Assembly: GCF_005768555.2 (NCBI RefSeq)
Contig: NZ_VCHX02000340.1
Location: 1 to 44,507 of the forward strand
Direction: 5' to 3'
Length of the DNA: 44,507 nucleotides
Source: Streptomyces sporangiiformans
GTDB lineage: Bacteria > Actinomycetota > Actinomycetes > Streptomycetales > Streptomycetaceae
Both the position numbers and the translations under genes were made by a program. Shown one piece after another: positions 31,690 through 41,065 of the stretch (the first letter of the stretch is position 1; each line of letters begins with the position of its first letter). Under the pieces are notes generated by a model. The model was not told the origin of the DNA. It did no database searches and was given only the letters and a program-made list of their open reading frames with translations.

Positions 31690-34682
31690 GGCTGCACCGG
31701 CTGCGTATCACCGCGTTCGGGCCCTTCGGCGGCGCCCAGGAGGTCGATTTCGACGACCTGTCGGCCGCCGGCCTCTTCCTGCTGCACGGTCCGACCGGCG
31801 CGGGCAAGACCTCGGTCCTGGACGCCGTCTGCTACGCGCTGTACGGGTCGGTACCGGGCGCCCGCCAGAGCGGCCAGGGCCTGGCCCTGCGCAGCGACCA
31901 CGCCGCGCCCGCCACTCGTACCGAGGTCTGCCTCGAACTCACCGTCGCCGGGCGACGGCTGGAACTCACCCGGCAGCCGCCGTGGGAGCGTCCCAAGAAG
32001 CGCGGCTCGGGCACCACGACCGACAAGGCCCAAAGCCGGCTGCGCGAGTACGACGCGTCCGCCGGGTCCTGGAAGGACCTCAGCCGCTCCCACCAGGAGA
32101 TAGGCGAGGAGATCACCCAGCTGCTCGGCATGAGCCGCGAGCAGTTCTGCCAGGTCGTGCTGTTGCCCCAGGGCGACTTCGCGCGCTTCTTGCGGGCCGA
32201 CGCCGAGGCCCGCGGCAGGCTCCTCGGCCGCCTCTTCGACACCCACCGCTTCGCGGCCGTCGAGCAGCGCCTGGCCGAGCGCCGGCGCGCCGCCGAGGCA
32301 CAAGTACGCGACCGGGACGCGGAGTTACTGGCCGACGCCCACCGCATGCAGCAGGCTGCCGGGGACATCGTGGAGCTCCCGCTGCCGGACCTGGCCCCCG
32401 GAGACCCGGGGCTGGCCGAGTCCGTGCTGTCCTGGGCCGCGATCGCCCGCAGCACGGCACGGGAGCGGCTCACCGTCGCCCACTACGCCCAGAGCGCCGC
32501 CGAGTCGGCGCAGGCCGCCGCGGATCGTGTCCTCGACGACGTACGCGAAGTGGCGCGGCTGCAGAGCCGATTCGCCGAGGCACGGGAGCGGGCCGCACGC
32601 CTGGAGGAGCGCTCCGGGGCGCACCGGGAGGCCGAGGCGCGGATGGAGCGCGCCCGCAAGGCCGAGGCCGTGGCGCCGGCGCTGGGGCTGCGTGATGCCG
32701 CCGAGGCCGACCACCGGCGCGCGGACGCCGAAGAGGCACACGCGCGTGCCCAGCTCCCGGAGACCTTCGTGGACGCCGGCGCGGCGGGCCTCGCGTCCGC
32801 CGCGCGAAAGGCCGCGGAAGAGCTGGGCGGTTTGGAGTCGGCTCGCCGAGCCGAGCGTCGGCTGGCCGAACTCGGCTCCGAGCGCGACGCGTTGGGGCGC
32901 CAGGAGCGCGCCGATGACGACGTCCTCCAGGACGCCGAGAGCTGGCTCGCCTCCTGGGAGGAGACCCGAGCCGGTCTCCAGGGCCGGATCGAATCCGCTC
33001 AGGAGTGCGCTCACCGCGCCGAACAGCTCGCCGTCCAGCGCGAGCCCGCCCAGGCACGGCTGGCCGCCGCCCGGCTGCGCGACCAGCTGGCCGGAGACAC
33101 GGACGAGGCCCACGCGCGCGTGCTCGCCGCGCGGGAGCGGGCCACGGACGCGCGCGCCCACTGGCTCGACCTCAAGGAACAGCGCCTGCAGCACATCGCG
33201 GCGGAGCTGGCCGCCCATCTCGTGGACGGCCGCCCCTGTGCCGTCTGCGGCGCCACCGAACACCCCACGCCCGCCCAGAAGATCGACGGACATGTCGACC
33301 AGCAGGCGGAGGAGACCGCGCTCGCCGCGTATCAACGCGCCGAGGAGCAGCGTGCCGAGGCCGAGCGGCAGCTCGGCGTCGCGCGCGAGGCGCTGGCCGC
33401 CGCGACGGCCGAGGCGGGCGACGCCCCTACCTCGCAACTCGCCGAGCAGGCTGAGGAGTTGACGCGACGACACGCCGAGGCGCGCGATGCCGCCTCCGGG
33501 CTCCACGCGGCGACTGAGGCACTGAGACAGGCCGAGCGCGAGCACGAGCGGCGGCTCGCCGCCCACCAGGAAGCCGCGGTCCGTGCCGCGTCACGCGCCA
33601 CGCGCAGGGACACGCTCGACCGTGAAGGGGCCGCGCTGGAGGAGGAGTTGGCGCAGGCCCGGGGCACGGCGGGCAGCGTGTCCGCACGGGCGGCGGAGCT
33701 GGAGCGGCTGGTCGGCCGGCTCACCGAGGCAGCCGACGCCGCACGCGGCGCGGCGGACACCGCGCAGCGGCTCAAGGACGCCGACGCGCGACTCGCCGAC
33801 GCGGCCTTCCGCGCCGGGTTCGACACGCCGCAGGCCGCGGCAGCCGCCCTCCTCGACGACGCGGCCCATCGTGAGCTTCAACGGCGGCTCGACGCCTGGC
33901 AGCACGAGGCGGCGGCGGTACGGGCCGTGCTCGCCGAGGCCGACACGGCAGCCGCCGCGCAGCGGCCGCCCGTCGATCTCGCCGCGGCGGAGCAGGCCGC
34001 CTCCGACGCCGCCCGGCGGGTGCGTGAGGCCGCTTCCGCGCGTGACGCGGCCGACCGGCGCTGTACGGAACTCGACCGGCTGACCCACCGCGCGACCGCG
34101 TCGGTGCGCCGACTCGGTCCGCTGCGCGAGGAGTACGACCGTGTGGCGCGCCTCGCCACCCTCGCGGCGGGCACCTCCGCGGACAACGAGCGAAAGATGC
34201 GCCTGGAGTCCTATGTGCTCGCCGCCCGCCTGGAGCAGGTCGCGGCCGCCGCCACCGCGCGGCTCCAGCGGATGTCGTCCGGCCGCTACACCCTCGTCCA
34301 CTCCGACGACCGCTCGGGCCGCGGCCGCAGCGGACTCGGCCTGCATGTCGTCGACGCCTGGACCGGTCGCGAGCGGGACACGGCGACGCTCTCCGGTGGC
34401 GAGACGTTCTTCGCGTCGCTCGCCCTCGCCCTCGGCCTCGCCGACGTGGTCACCGATGAGGCGGGGGGCGTCCGTCTGGACACGCTCTTCATCGACGAGG
34501 GATTCGGCAGCCTCGACGACCAGACGCTCGACGAGGTGCTCGACGTCCTCGACTCGCTGCGGGAGCGGGATCGCAGCGTGGGCATCGTCAGCCACGTCGC
34601 CGACCTGCGGCGGCGGATCCACGCCCAGCTGGAGGTCGTGAAGGGGCGCTCGGGGTCGGCCGTACGGCAGCGGGGTCATTGA
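31686..34682 (+). CDS. sbcC: Exonuclease subunit SbcC (SMC-like ATPase)
   Basis: A 998-residue SMC/Rad50-like ATPase. Walker A GPTGAGKTS is at 35-43. Two long coiled-coil arms rich in Glu, Ala and Arg flank a zinc hook CAVC (Cys518, Cys521). The C-terminal ABC signature LSGGETFFASLALALGLAD and Walker B LDTLFIDEGFGSLD complete the ATPase head. It works with SbcD as an ATP-dependent nuclease. The full family length is present. The 3' end overlaps the convergent Lrp gene by 7 bases. Confidence 0.94.
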   Translation: MRLHRLRITAFGPFGGAQEVDFDDLSAAGLFLLHGPTGAGKTSVLDAVCYALYGSVPGARQSGQGLALRSDHAAPATRTEVCLELTVAGRRLELTRQPPWERPKKRGSGTTTDKAQSRLREYDASAGSWKDLSRSHQEIGEEITQLLGMSREQFCQVVLLPQGDFARFLRADAEARGRLLGRLFDTHRFAAVEQRLAERRRAAEAQVRDRDAELLADAHRMQQAAGDIVELPLPDLAPGDPGLAESVLSWAAIARSTARERLTVAHYAQSAAESAQAAADRVLDDVREVARLQSRFAEARERAARLEERSGAHREAEARMERARKAEAVAPALGLRDAAEADHRRADAEEAHARAQLPETFVDAGAAGLASAARKAAEELGGLESARRAERRLAELGSERDALGRQERADDDVLQDAESWLASWEETRAGLQGRIESAQECAHRAEQLAVQREPAQARLAAARLRDQLAGDTDEAHARVLAARERATDARAHWLDLKEQRLQHIAAELAAHLVDGRPCAVCGATEHPTPAQKIDGHVDQQAEETALAAYQRAEEQRAEAERQLGVAREALAAATAEAGDAPTSQLAEQAEELTRRHAEARDAASGLHAATEALRQAEREHERRLAAHQEAAVRAASRATRRDTLDREGAALEEELAQARGTAGSVSARAAELERLVGRLTEAADAARGAADTAQRLKDADARLADAAFRAGFDTPQAAAAALLDDAAHRELQRRLDAWQHEAAAVRAVLAEADTAAAAQRPPVDLAAAEQAASDAARRVREAASARDAADRRCTELDRLTHRATASVRRLGPLREEYDRVARLATLAAGTSADNERKMRLESYVLAARLEQVAAAATARLQRMSSGRYTLVHSDDRSGRGRSGLGLHVVDAWTGRERDTATLSGGETFFASLALALGLADVVTDEAGGVRLDTLFIDEGFGSLDDQTLDEVLDVLDSLRERDRSVGIVSHVADLRRRIHAQLEVVKGRSGSAVRQRGH

Positions 34683-35122
34683 CTGATCGGACGACGCGGC
34701 AGCGGTGATGAGTACACGACGTTCGTGGTCAACGAGCCCAGCGTGCTGATCTTGCCCGACACCTCCTCCAGGTGACGCATCGAGCGTGCCGTGACCTTGA
34801 GGACGAAGCAGTCGTCTCCCGTGACGTGGTGCGCCTCCAGGATCTCGGGGGTAGCGGCGACGAGATCGTGGAACGGCTTGTAGTTGGCGTTCGGATAACG
34901 CAGCCGCACGAACGCGAGGATCGGCAGACCCAGACTCTCCGGGGCGACGACGGCCGCGTACCCCTGGATGACGCCTGCCTCCTCCAGGCGGCGCACCCGT
35001 TCGGTGACCGCGCTCGCGGACATGGAGACGGCCCGGGCCAGCTCGGCGAAGCTCGCGCGGCCCTCGCGCTGGAGGACATCGAGGATGCGCCAGTCGGTGG
35101 CATCCGGGGAATACGCGGTCAT
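34676..35122 (-). CDS. Lrp/AsnC-family regulator
   Basis: A 148-residue feast/famine regulator: N-terminal HTH (TDWRILDVLQREGRASFAELARAVSMSASAVTERV) and C-terminal RAM ligand domain (about 65-140) with the typical ...YHVTGDDCFVLKV-like segment (here HHVTGDDCFVLKV). The frame is open to 35185, but homology begins at ATG 35122. It is divergent from the rhodanese gene, so it probably regulates it, perhaps in response to a sulfur amino acid (inference). Confidence 0.88.
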   Translation of the reverse strand: MTAYSPDATDWRILDVLQREGRASFAELARAVSMSASAVTERVRRLEEAGVIQGYAAVVAPESLGLPILAFVRLRYPNANYKPFHDLVAATPEILEAHHVTGDDCFVLKVTARSMRHLEEVSGKISTLGSLTTNVVYSSPLPRRPISQ

Positions 35123-35217
35123 GCCCGAGAAATAGCAGGGAAAGCCCCGGCCGATCAAGGTCAAGGCCGGGGATTCCCCCTTCATGACGGCGAGTCACCG
35201 GCCGTAGATTCTTGCTC

Positions 35218-35778
35218 ATGACCACAACCACAACCACAACCACAACCACAACCACGAACGCGAAGGCGACGGCACCGGCCCCGTCGACCGAGGCCGCGAC
35301 CGGCATCACCACCGTCGTCAACCCGGTGCTGCGCGTGGCCCCGGCATCGCCCGCCGCGGCCGCCGCCCATTTCGGCGCGAGCCTCGCCTTCCACACGGAC
35401 GTCTCCGATGTCGCCGCCGCGCTGGCCACCGACGGCGACCCCGGTTTCGTCGTCCTGGACTGCCGCTCCACCGAGTCCTGGGACCAGGGCCATGTGCCCG
35501 GCGCGATCCACCTGCCCACCGACCTCATCCCCGAACAGGCCGAGGGTCTTCTCGACAAGGCCGTACCGGTCGTCACCTACTGCTGGAGCCCCGGCTGCAA
35601 CGGCGCGATCCGCGCCGCCCTCGCCCTCGCCGAACTGGGCTTCCAGGTCAAGGAGATGCTCGGCGGCTTCGAGTACTGGGTGCGCGAGGGCTTCGAGTTC
35701 GAGACCTGGGAGGGGCGCGAGCGGCGTGCGCCCGACCCGTCGACGGTACCGGTCGGCGCGGCGGACTGCGGCTGCTGA
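35218..35778 (+). CDS. Rhodanese-domain protein with poly-Thr N-terminus
   Basis: A 186-residue protein. The N-terminus is a run of Thr encoded by ACCACA hexamer repeats (35221-35256), then a low-complexity Ala/Pro/Thr stretch to about residue 45. Residues about 60-165 form a rhodanese domain: VVLDCRSTESWDQGHVPGAIHLP and the active-site loop VVTYCWSPGCNGA, where the first Cys is the expected persulfide carrier. It ends in DCGC, possibly a second thiol or metal site. Divergent from a Lrp regulator. Confidence 0.88.
   Translation: MTTTTTTTTTTTTNAKATAPAPSTEAATGITTVVNPVLRVAPASPAAAAAHFGASLAFHTDVSDVAAALATDGDPGFVVLDCRSTESWDQGHVPGAIHLPTDLIPEQAEGLLDKAVPVVTYCWSPGCNGAIRAALALAELGFQVKEMLGGFEYWVREGFEFETWEGRERRAPDPSTVPVGAADCGC
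35221..35256 (+). repeat. Hexanucleotide repeat (ACCACA) at a gene start
   Basis: About six perfect or near-perfect copies of ACCACA directly after the ATG of the rhodanese gene. As a hexamer it changes only Thr count, not frame. Confidence 0.9.
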
Positions 35779-35829
35779 CCTCGTAGCGCACCAGCAGGCG
35801 CCCGTGCGCCGGGCGTGTAGTTTCTCCGC

Positions 35830-36345
35830 ATGGCGAGTTACGCGGATCATGGTTCGGTCGAGTGGGTGGAGTCGGGCGGAGGGCCCCTGATAGCGATCCC
35901 GGAAGGGGTGTTGCCGTTCTGGACCGGGGCGGACGGCGACGAGCTGGCGACCGACTATGACAGGGCCTGCGACGTGGACGGGTTCATCGGTCTGCTCCCG
36001 GTCGGCAACGCCACGGCCCTCGTCCTCGGGGACGACCCCAGCGCGACCGCCTATCTGCCCGAGCACGACACCTTCGTACGCTGGTGCGCCGCGGAGTCCG
36101 AGGTTGAAGTGCTGGCCGGGGTTCCGGCAGCCCTCGACGCCGCGGCGTGGGAGGGGGAGGTGCACTGGGAGATACCCGGAACGGTGGTCCTGTTCGACGC
36201 CGCCTGGCCCGGGAACGAGGCCGGGAGGGCAGGGCATCTGCGGATCACGCTTGATCCGGGACGGTACGCGGTCCGCGCGGCGTACGCGGAGCCGGGCCCC
36301 GAGACATGGCTCGGGCTGGTACAACTGCGGCGGCTCGCGCACTGA
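35830..36345 (+). CDS. Imm21-like immunity protein (orphan)
   Basis: A 171-residue acidic protein resembling the Imm21 family of polymorphic-toxin immunity proteins: WVESGGGPLIAIPEGVLPFW near the N-terminus, TDYDRACDVDGFIGLLPVG, then ALVLGDDPSATAYLP. No toxin gene is adjacent, so it may be an orphan immunity gene or a repurposed member. Family call is by eye. Downstream of the rhodanese gene by about 50 bases. Confidence 0.65.
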   Translation: MASYADHGSVEWVESGGGPLIAIPEGVLPFWTGADGDELATDYDRACDVDGFIGLLPVGNATALVLGDDPSATAYLPEHDTFVRWCAAESEVEVLAGVPAALDAAAWEGEVHWEIPGTVVLFDAAWPGNEAGRAGHLRITLDPGRYAVRAAYAEPGPETWLGLVQLRRLAH

Positions 36346-36422
36346 CGACTCGCTCGTTCGGGCGGCAAGCCACGGGTGGGCCGCGGAAAATCACATGCGA
36401 CACACGCGCACGCTCCACCATC

Positions 36423-37280
36423 ATGGCCGCCATGCCCCAACTCCCCCACCCCACCGCCGAAGCACTGCGCCGCGACCCCCTGCCCCTGCGCGGCCGTACC
36501 GCCCTCGTCACCGGGGTCAGCAGACGCGGAGGCATCGGGTACGCCGTGGCCCGTCGTCTCGCCGCGTACGGAGCAAGCCTGTACCTCCACCACCATGTGC
36601 CGCACGACGCGGCCATGCCCTGGGGCGCGGACCGTCCCGAGGACGTGGCCGCCGCGGTGCGCGAGGCGTGCGCCGATCCCGAGGCGCGGGTCGTCGACGG
36701 GCCCGGGGACCTCTCCGACGCGGCTGCTCCGGCCGAGTTGATCGCCTCGGCCGCGGACGCGCTCGGCGGGCGGATCGACATCCTCGTCGCCAATCACGCG
36801 CTGAGCGGCTCCGACGGCACCCTCGACACGATCGACGCCACGATGCTCGACGCACATTGGGCCGTCGACACGCGCTCGGTGCTTCTCCTCGTGCAGGCCT
36901 ACGCCCGGCTGCGGGCCGCTTTGCCACCCCGCACGCCGGGCGGGCGGGTCGTGATGATGACCTCCGGACAGGACATCGCGGGCGGGATGCCGGGCGAGAT
37001 CGCGTACGCCCTCCAGAAGGGCTCTCTCGCCTCGATCACCCGGTCCCTGTCAACCACCCTGGCCGAGCACGCGATCACCGTGAACACCGTCAACCCGGGG
37101 CCCGTGGACACGGACTACATGACCGGCGACGCCTACGCGAGCATCGCGGCGATGTTCCCGGCGGGCCGCTGGGGCATGCCCGACGACCCCGCCCGTCTCA
37201 TCGCGTGGCTCGCGACGGACGAGGCGGAGTGGGTCACCGGGCAGGTCATCGACTCGGAGGGCGGGTTCCGGCGCGGCTGA
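36423..37280 (+). CDS. Short-chain dehydrogenase/reductase
   Basis: A 286-residue Rossmann-fold SDR. The cofactor motif TGVSRRGGIGYAVARRLA is at about residues 30-48. The NAG-type motif is modified (VANHALSG). The catalytic Ser lies in VMMTSGQ and the Tyr-Lys pair in YALQK. NPGPVDTDYM and the C-terminal WVTGQVIDSEGGFRRG complete the fold. Substrate unknown. ATG 36423 is used; ATG 36432 is also possible. Followed by a short GGTGCC-rich low-complexity stretch (37281-37320). Confidence 0.88.
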   Translation: MAAMPQLPHPTAEALRRDPLPLRGRTALVTGVSRRGGIGYAVARRLAAYGASLYLHHHVPHDAAMPWGADRPEDVAAAVREACADPEARVVDGPGDLSDAAAPAELIASAADALGGRIDILVANHALSGSDGTLDTIDATMLDAHWAVDTRSVLLLVQAYARLRAALPPRTPGGRVVMMTSGQDIAGGMPGEIAYALQKGSLASITRSLSTTLAEHAITVNTVNPGPVDTDYMTGDAYASIAAMFPAGRWGMPDDPARLIAWLATDEAEWVTGQVIDSEGGFRRG

Positions 37281-37355
37281 AGCCGGTGCCGGTGCCGGTG
37301 CGGTGCCGGTCCCGGTGTCGGACCGGGACCGGCCGGCCGCCGTACGGGCCGGCGA

Positions 37356-39047
37356 TCAGAGCCGCGACAACTCGTCCACCAGGTCGTCCAGGCCCAGCGA
37401 ACCCTGTGACAGCGCCGCCATGTGCCAGGCTTTCGCGTCGAAGGCGTCACCGTGGCGCTTCTTCGCGTTCTCGCGGCCGAGCAGCCAGGCACGTTCGCCC
37501 AGCTTGTAGCCGATGGCCTGGCCGGGGATGGAGAGGTAGCGGGTGAGTTCGCTCTCCACGTAGTCCGCCGGACGGCTGCTGTGCGCGCCGAAGAACTCCT
37601 CAGCCAGCTCGGGAGTCCACCGCTCGCCCGGGTGGAAGGGCGAGTCCGCCGGGATCTCCAGCTCCAGGTGCATGCCGATGTCGACGATGACGCGGGCCGC
37701 GCGCATCATCTGCGCGTCCAGATAACCGAGCCGCTGTTCGGCGTCCGTGAGGAAGCCGAGTTCGTCCATGAGCCGCTCCGCGTACAGTGCCCAGCCCTCG
37801 CAGTTGGCACTGACGCCGCCCACGGTGGCCTGGTAGCGAGAGAGGTTTCCGGCCACATGCGCCCACTGCGCCAGCTGGAGGTGATGGCCGGGGACGCCCT
37901 CGTGGTACCAGGTCGACACCAGGTCGTACACCGGGAAACGGGTCTGCCCCATCGTCGGCAGCCACGTGCGGCCGGGGCGCGAGAAGTCCTCCGACGGCGC
38001 CGTGTAGTACGGGGCCGCCGCGCTGCCCGGCGGGGCGATGCGGGACTCCACCTTCCGTACCCGCTCGGCGAGTTCGAAGTGGGTGCCGTCGAGCGCCTCG
38101 ATCGCCTGGTCCATCAGGCCCTGCAGCCACTCGCGGACCTCGTCGACGCCCTCGATGTGCCGCCCGTGCTCGTCGAGGTGCGCGAGGGCGACCCACGGAG
38201 TCTCGGCGCTGGGCAGGATCTTCTCGGCCTCCTGCTTCATCTCGGCGAGCAGCCGGTGGTACTCGGCCCAGCCGTACGCGTACGCCTCGTCCAGATCGAG
38301 GTCCGTACCGTTGAAGTAGCGCGACCAGCGGGCGTACCGCTCGCGGCCGACCGTGTCCGGCGCGCCCTCGATCGCGGGCGCGTACACGTCGCGCATCCAG
38401 TCGCGCAGCTCGACGACCGCCGCGGTCGCCGCGCGGGCCGCGTCGTTGAGTTCGGCGCGCAGGGACTCGGGTCCGGCCGACGCGAAGTCCTCGAACCAGC
38501 CGCGGCCCGAACCGTCGGTGTCCGACCACTCGGCGAGCTGCTCGATGAACGTCGCGGTGGGGCGCGGGCCCGCGTACAGCTTGCGCTCCAGGCCGAGCGT
38601 GAGGGACTCGCGGTAGCCGGCGAGGGCCGTGGGCACCGCTCGCAGCCGCTGGGCGATCGCGCCCCAGTCCTCGTCCGTCTCCGTCGGCGTAATGGTGAAC
38701 ACCTCGCGGACCGCGTGCGCGGCCGTGTGCATGTTGCCGACGGCCCGCAGGCCCTCGTCGGCCTCGTGCACGGCGAGTTCGGCGGTGAGCCGCTCGCGCA
38801 GCAGACGTGCGCAGCGGCGCTCGATGTCACGGTCCGCCCCCGGCCGCCGCTCCGCCTCGTCGAGCCGCGCGAGCGTCGTCCGCGCCAACTCCGCGAGCGC
38901 CTCCTGCCCGGCGGGCGAGGTGTCGGGCAACCTGCCGGAACTCTCCTTCACGCCGAGATACGTACCGGTGACCGGGTCGAGGGCGATGAGGTCGTCGACA
39001 TAGGCGTCGGCGACCTCGCGGGGCAGCGGGCTCTTCGTGTCTGACAT
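37356..39047 (-). CDS. DUF885 family protein (putative metallopeptidase)
   Basis: A 563-residue protein of the DUF885 family, which is related to M32/M3-type zinc peptidases. The metal motif reads TWYHEGVPGHHLQ, a variant of HExxH with a second His, followed by a downstream Glu-rich region (CEGWALYAERLMDELGF) that supplies the third ligand. Often annotated as a carboxypeptidase-like protein. No signal peptide seen. Divergent from nothing; convergent with the SDR gene. Confidence 0.87.
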   Translation of the reverse strand: MSDTKSPLPREVADAYVDDLIALDPVTGTYLGVKESSGRLPDTSPAGQEALAELARTTLARLDEAERRPGADRDIERRCARLLRERLTAELAVHEADEGLRAVGNMHTAAHAVREVFTITPTETDEDWGAIAQRLRAVPTALAGYRESLTLGLERKLYAGPRPTATFIEQLAEWSDTDGSGRGWFEDFASAGPESLRAELNDAARAATAAVVELRDWMRDVYAPAIEGAPDTVGRERYARWSRYFNGTDLDLDEAYAYGWAEYHRLLAEMKQEAEKILPSAETPWVALAHLDEHGRHIEGVDEVREWLQGLMDQAIEALDGTHFELAERVRKVESRIAPPGSAAAPYYTAPSEDFSRPGRTWLPTMGQTRFPVYDLVSTWYHEGVPGHHLQLAQWAHVAGNLSRYQATVGGVSANCEGWALYAERLMDELGFLTDAEQRLGYLDAQMMRAARVIVDIGMHLELEIPADSPFHPGERWTPELAEEFFGAHSSRPADYVESELTRYLSIPGQAIGYKLGERAWLLGRENAKKRHGDAFDAKAWHMAALSQGSLGLDDLVDELSRL

Positions 39048-39139
39048 GCGGACATCCTCATACGGGGAGACCGTGTGCGTCAGCCGGATTCAGGGGCGTT
39101 GGCGGGAAGGGGCAGCCGGATTCCGCCGCGGCCGTGCGG

Positions 39140-39631
39140 TCAGCCCGACTCCGTGCGTGGCGCGGGTGGCAGCAGGGGGCCGCAGTCCCACTGCTGGAAG
39201 ATCAACCGTGTCTCGACGCGCGCCACTTCACGGTGCGCGGTGAACTCGTCGAGGACCAGTCGCTGGAGATCCGCCATGTCCGCGACCGCGACATGGACGA
39301 GGTAGTCGTCGGGACCGGTGAGATGGAAGACGGTACGGGACTCGGGCAGCGTCCGGATCCGTTCCACGAACGGCCCGACCAGCTCCCGCCGGTGCGGCCT
39401 TACCTGCACCGACAGCAGCGCCTCCAGGCCTCGCCCCAGCTTGGCCGGATCGAGCCGCAGCTGATGACCGAGGATGATGCCGCAGCGGCGCAGCCGGGTC
39501 ACCCGGTCCAGGCAGGTCGAGGGCGCGACACCGACCTGCGCGGCGAGGTCGCGGTAAGTGGTCCGTGCGTCGTTCTGCAGCAGCCGCAGAAGATGGAGAT
39601 CCACCGGATCGAGTACGACGGATTCGGCCAT
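39140..39631 (-). CDS. Lrp/AsnC-family regulator next to the PLP enzyme
   Basis: A 163-residue Lrp/AsnC regulator: HTH (LDPVDLHLLRLLQNDARTTYRDLAAQVGVAPSTCLDRV) and RAM domain with the segment TVFHLTGPDDYLVHVAVADMADLQRLV. Divergent from a Cys/Met-metabolism PLP enzyme, a frequent pairing in which the regulator senses an amino acid and controls the lyase. Complete. Confidence 0.9.
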   Translation of the reverse strand: MAESVVLDPVDLHLLRLLQNDARTTYRDLAAQVGVAPSTCLDRVTRLRRCGIILGHQLRLDPAKLGRGLEALLSVQVRPHRRELVGPFVERIRTLPESRTVFHLTGPDDYLVHVAVADMADLQRLVLDEFTAHREVARVETRLIFQQWDCGPLLPPAPRTESG

Positions 39632-39691
39632 GGCCCGAACATAGCACGGCCTTTTGCGCTCGATCCCCGGCCGGTGTTCAGGCTGACGGAC

Positions 39692-40960
39692 ATGGACTCA
39701 GGCAACTTCGACGCCCACGAGGCGCACCATGCGTACGACGTGCACCATGCGTACGACGTGCACCATGCGTACGACGCGTCTGACGAGGTAAGGGCCCTGG
39801 CCACGGAAGCCGTGCACGCCGGGCGGGACGACCTCGCCCGGCAGGGGCTGCACGCGCCGCCGATCGACCTGTCCACGACCTACCCCTCGTACGACAGCCG
39901 CGACGAGGCCGCCCGGATCGACGCCTTCGCCGCGCACGGCGCCTCGTTGGAGGGGCCGCCGGTCTACGGCCGGCTCGGCAATCCGACCGTCGCCCGTTTC
40001 GAGACCGCGCTCGCGCGACTGGAGGGCACCGAGAGCGCGGTCGCCTTCGCGAGCGGCATGGCCGCGCTGAGCGCCGTACTGCTCGTACGGAACGCGATGG
40101 GCCTGCGCCATGTCGTGGCCGTACGGCCCCTCTACGGGTGCAGCGACCACCTGTTGACCGCCGGGCTGCTCGGCACCGAGGTGACCTGGGTCGATCCGGC
40201 GGGTATCGCGGACGCCCTGCGCCCGGACACCGGCCTGGTGATGGTCGAGTCACCGGCCAACCCGACGCTCGCCGAACTCGACCTGCGCGCGATCGCGCAC
40301 GCTTGCGGGACCGTGCCGCTGCTCGCGGACAACACCTTCGCCACACCGGTGCTGCAGCGGCCCGTCGAGCAGGGCGCGCGGCTCGTCCTGCACAGCGCCA
40401 CCAAGTATCTGGGCGGACACGGTGACGTGATGGCCGGAGTGGTCGCCTGCGACGAGGAGTTCGCCCGTCGGCTGCGCCAAGTCCGGTTCGCCACGGGCGG
40501 TGTGCTGCATCCGCTGGCCGGCTATCTGCTGCTGCGCGGGCTGTCGACCCTGCCCGTACGGGTCCGTGCGGCGTCCTCGAACGCCGCGGAACTGGCCCGC
40601 CGCCTCGCCGCCGACCCACGCGTCGACCGCGTCCACTATCCCCGGCTCGGCGGCGCCATGATCGCCTTCGAGGTGCATGGCGATCCCCACGAACTGATCG
40701 CCGGGGTGCGCCTCATCACCCCGGCCGTCAGCCTCGGCAGCGTCGACACGCTGATCCAGCATCCGGCCTCGATCAGCCATCGCATCGTGGACGCGGAGGA
40801 CCGACGGACGTCCGGCGTGAGCGACCGACTGCTGCGGCTGTCGGTGGGGCTGGAGGACGTCGAGGATCTGTGGCGCGACCTGGACGGGGCGCTGGGGACG
40901 CGGCGGGGGAGCGGGGTTCGTACGAGGGGCAGTAATCTCCTTGACCTGAAGTGCGATTGA
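39692..40960 (+). CDS. Cys/Met-metabolism PLP enzyme (methionine gamma-lyase/cystathionine gamma-synthase-like)
   Basis: A 422-residue PLP enzyme. The Schiff-base Lys is in LHSATKYLGGHGDVM. The substrate and phosphate segments YGRLGNPTVARFE and SGMAALSAV are typical, as is the C-terminal SLGSVDTLIQHPASISH...LRLSVGLEDVEDLW. It would catalyse gamma-elimination or gamma-replacement on Met, cystathionine or a homoserine ester. The N-terminus contains an 18-bp repeat (39722-39775) giving HHAYDV three times. The ATG at 39692 is upstream of the repeat. Homology to the family starts after it (about residue 30), so a downstream start cannot be excluded. Confidence 0.85.
   Translation: MDSGNFDAHEAHHAYDVHHAYDVHHAYDASDEVRALATEAVHAGRDDLARQGLHAPPIDLSTTYPSYDSRDEAARIDAFAAHGASLEGPPVYGRLGNPTVARFETALARLEGTESAVAFASGMAALSAVLLVRNAMGLRHVVAVRPLYGCSDHLLTAGLLGTEVTWVDPAGIADALRPDTGLVMVESPANPTLAELDLRAIAHACGTVPLLADNTFATPVLQRPVEQGARLVLHSATKYLGGHGDVMAGVVACDEEFARRLRQVRFATGGVLHPLAGYLLLRGLSTLPVRVRAASSNAAELARRLAADPRVDRVHYPRLGGAMIAFEVHGDPHELIAGVRLITPAVSLGSVDTLIQHPASISHRIVDAEDRRTSGVSDRLLRLSVGLEDVEDLWRDLDGALGTRRGSGVRTRGSNLLDLKCD
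39722..39775 (+). repeat. 18-bp tandem repeat at the start of the PLP-enzyme gene
   Basis: Three consecutive copies of GCACCATGCGTACGACGT, in frame with the gene and encoding HHAYDV-type hexapeptides. Each copy also contains an ATG and a TACGACGT-like element. Confidence 0.9.
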
Positions 40961-40984
40961 GTTTTTCAGCCTGTCCTCGGACAG

Positions 40985-41026
40985 CACCACGCGGTGCCGC
41001 CGACAGGCCGGCGGCACCGCGTGGTG
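40985..41026. terminator. Strong stem-loop terminator after the PLP-enzyme gene
   Basis: A perfect 18-bp stem (CACCACGCGGTGCCGCCG and its complement) around the 6-base loop ACAGGC. It lies between two convergent genes and probably serves both. Confidence 0.88.
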
Positions 41027-41065
41027 TCGGATGTGCGGTTGGGCGTCACGCGCTCCTGGTGGGTG

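Noticed and set aside
33591..35576. 661-codon antisense frame over sbcC, the Lrp gene and the rhodanese gene
   Set aside because: It spans three genes that have motifs in the other frames and has no ribosome site or family match.
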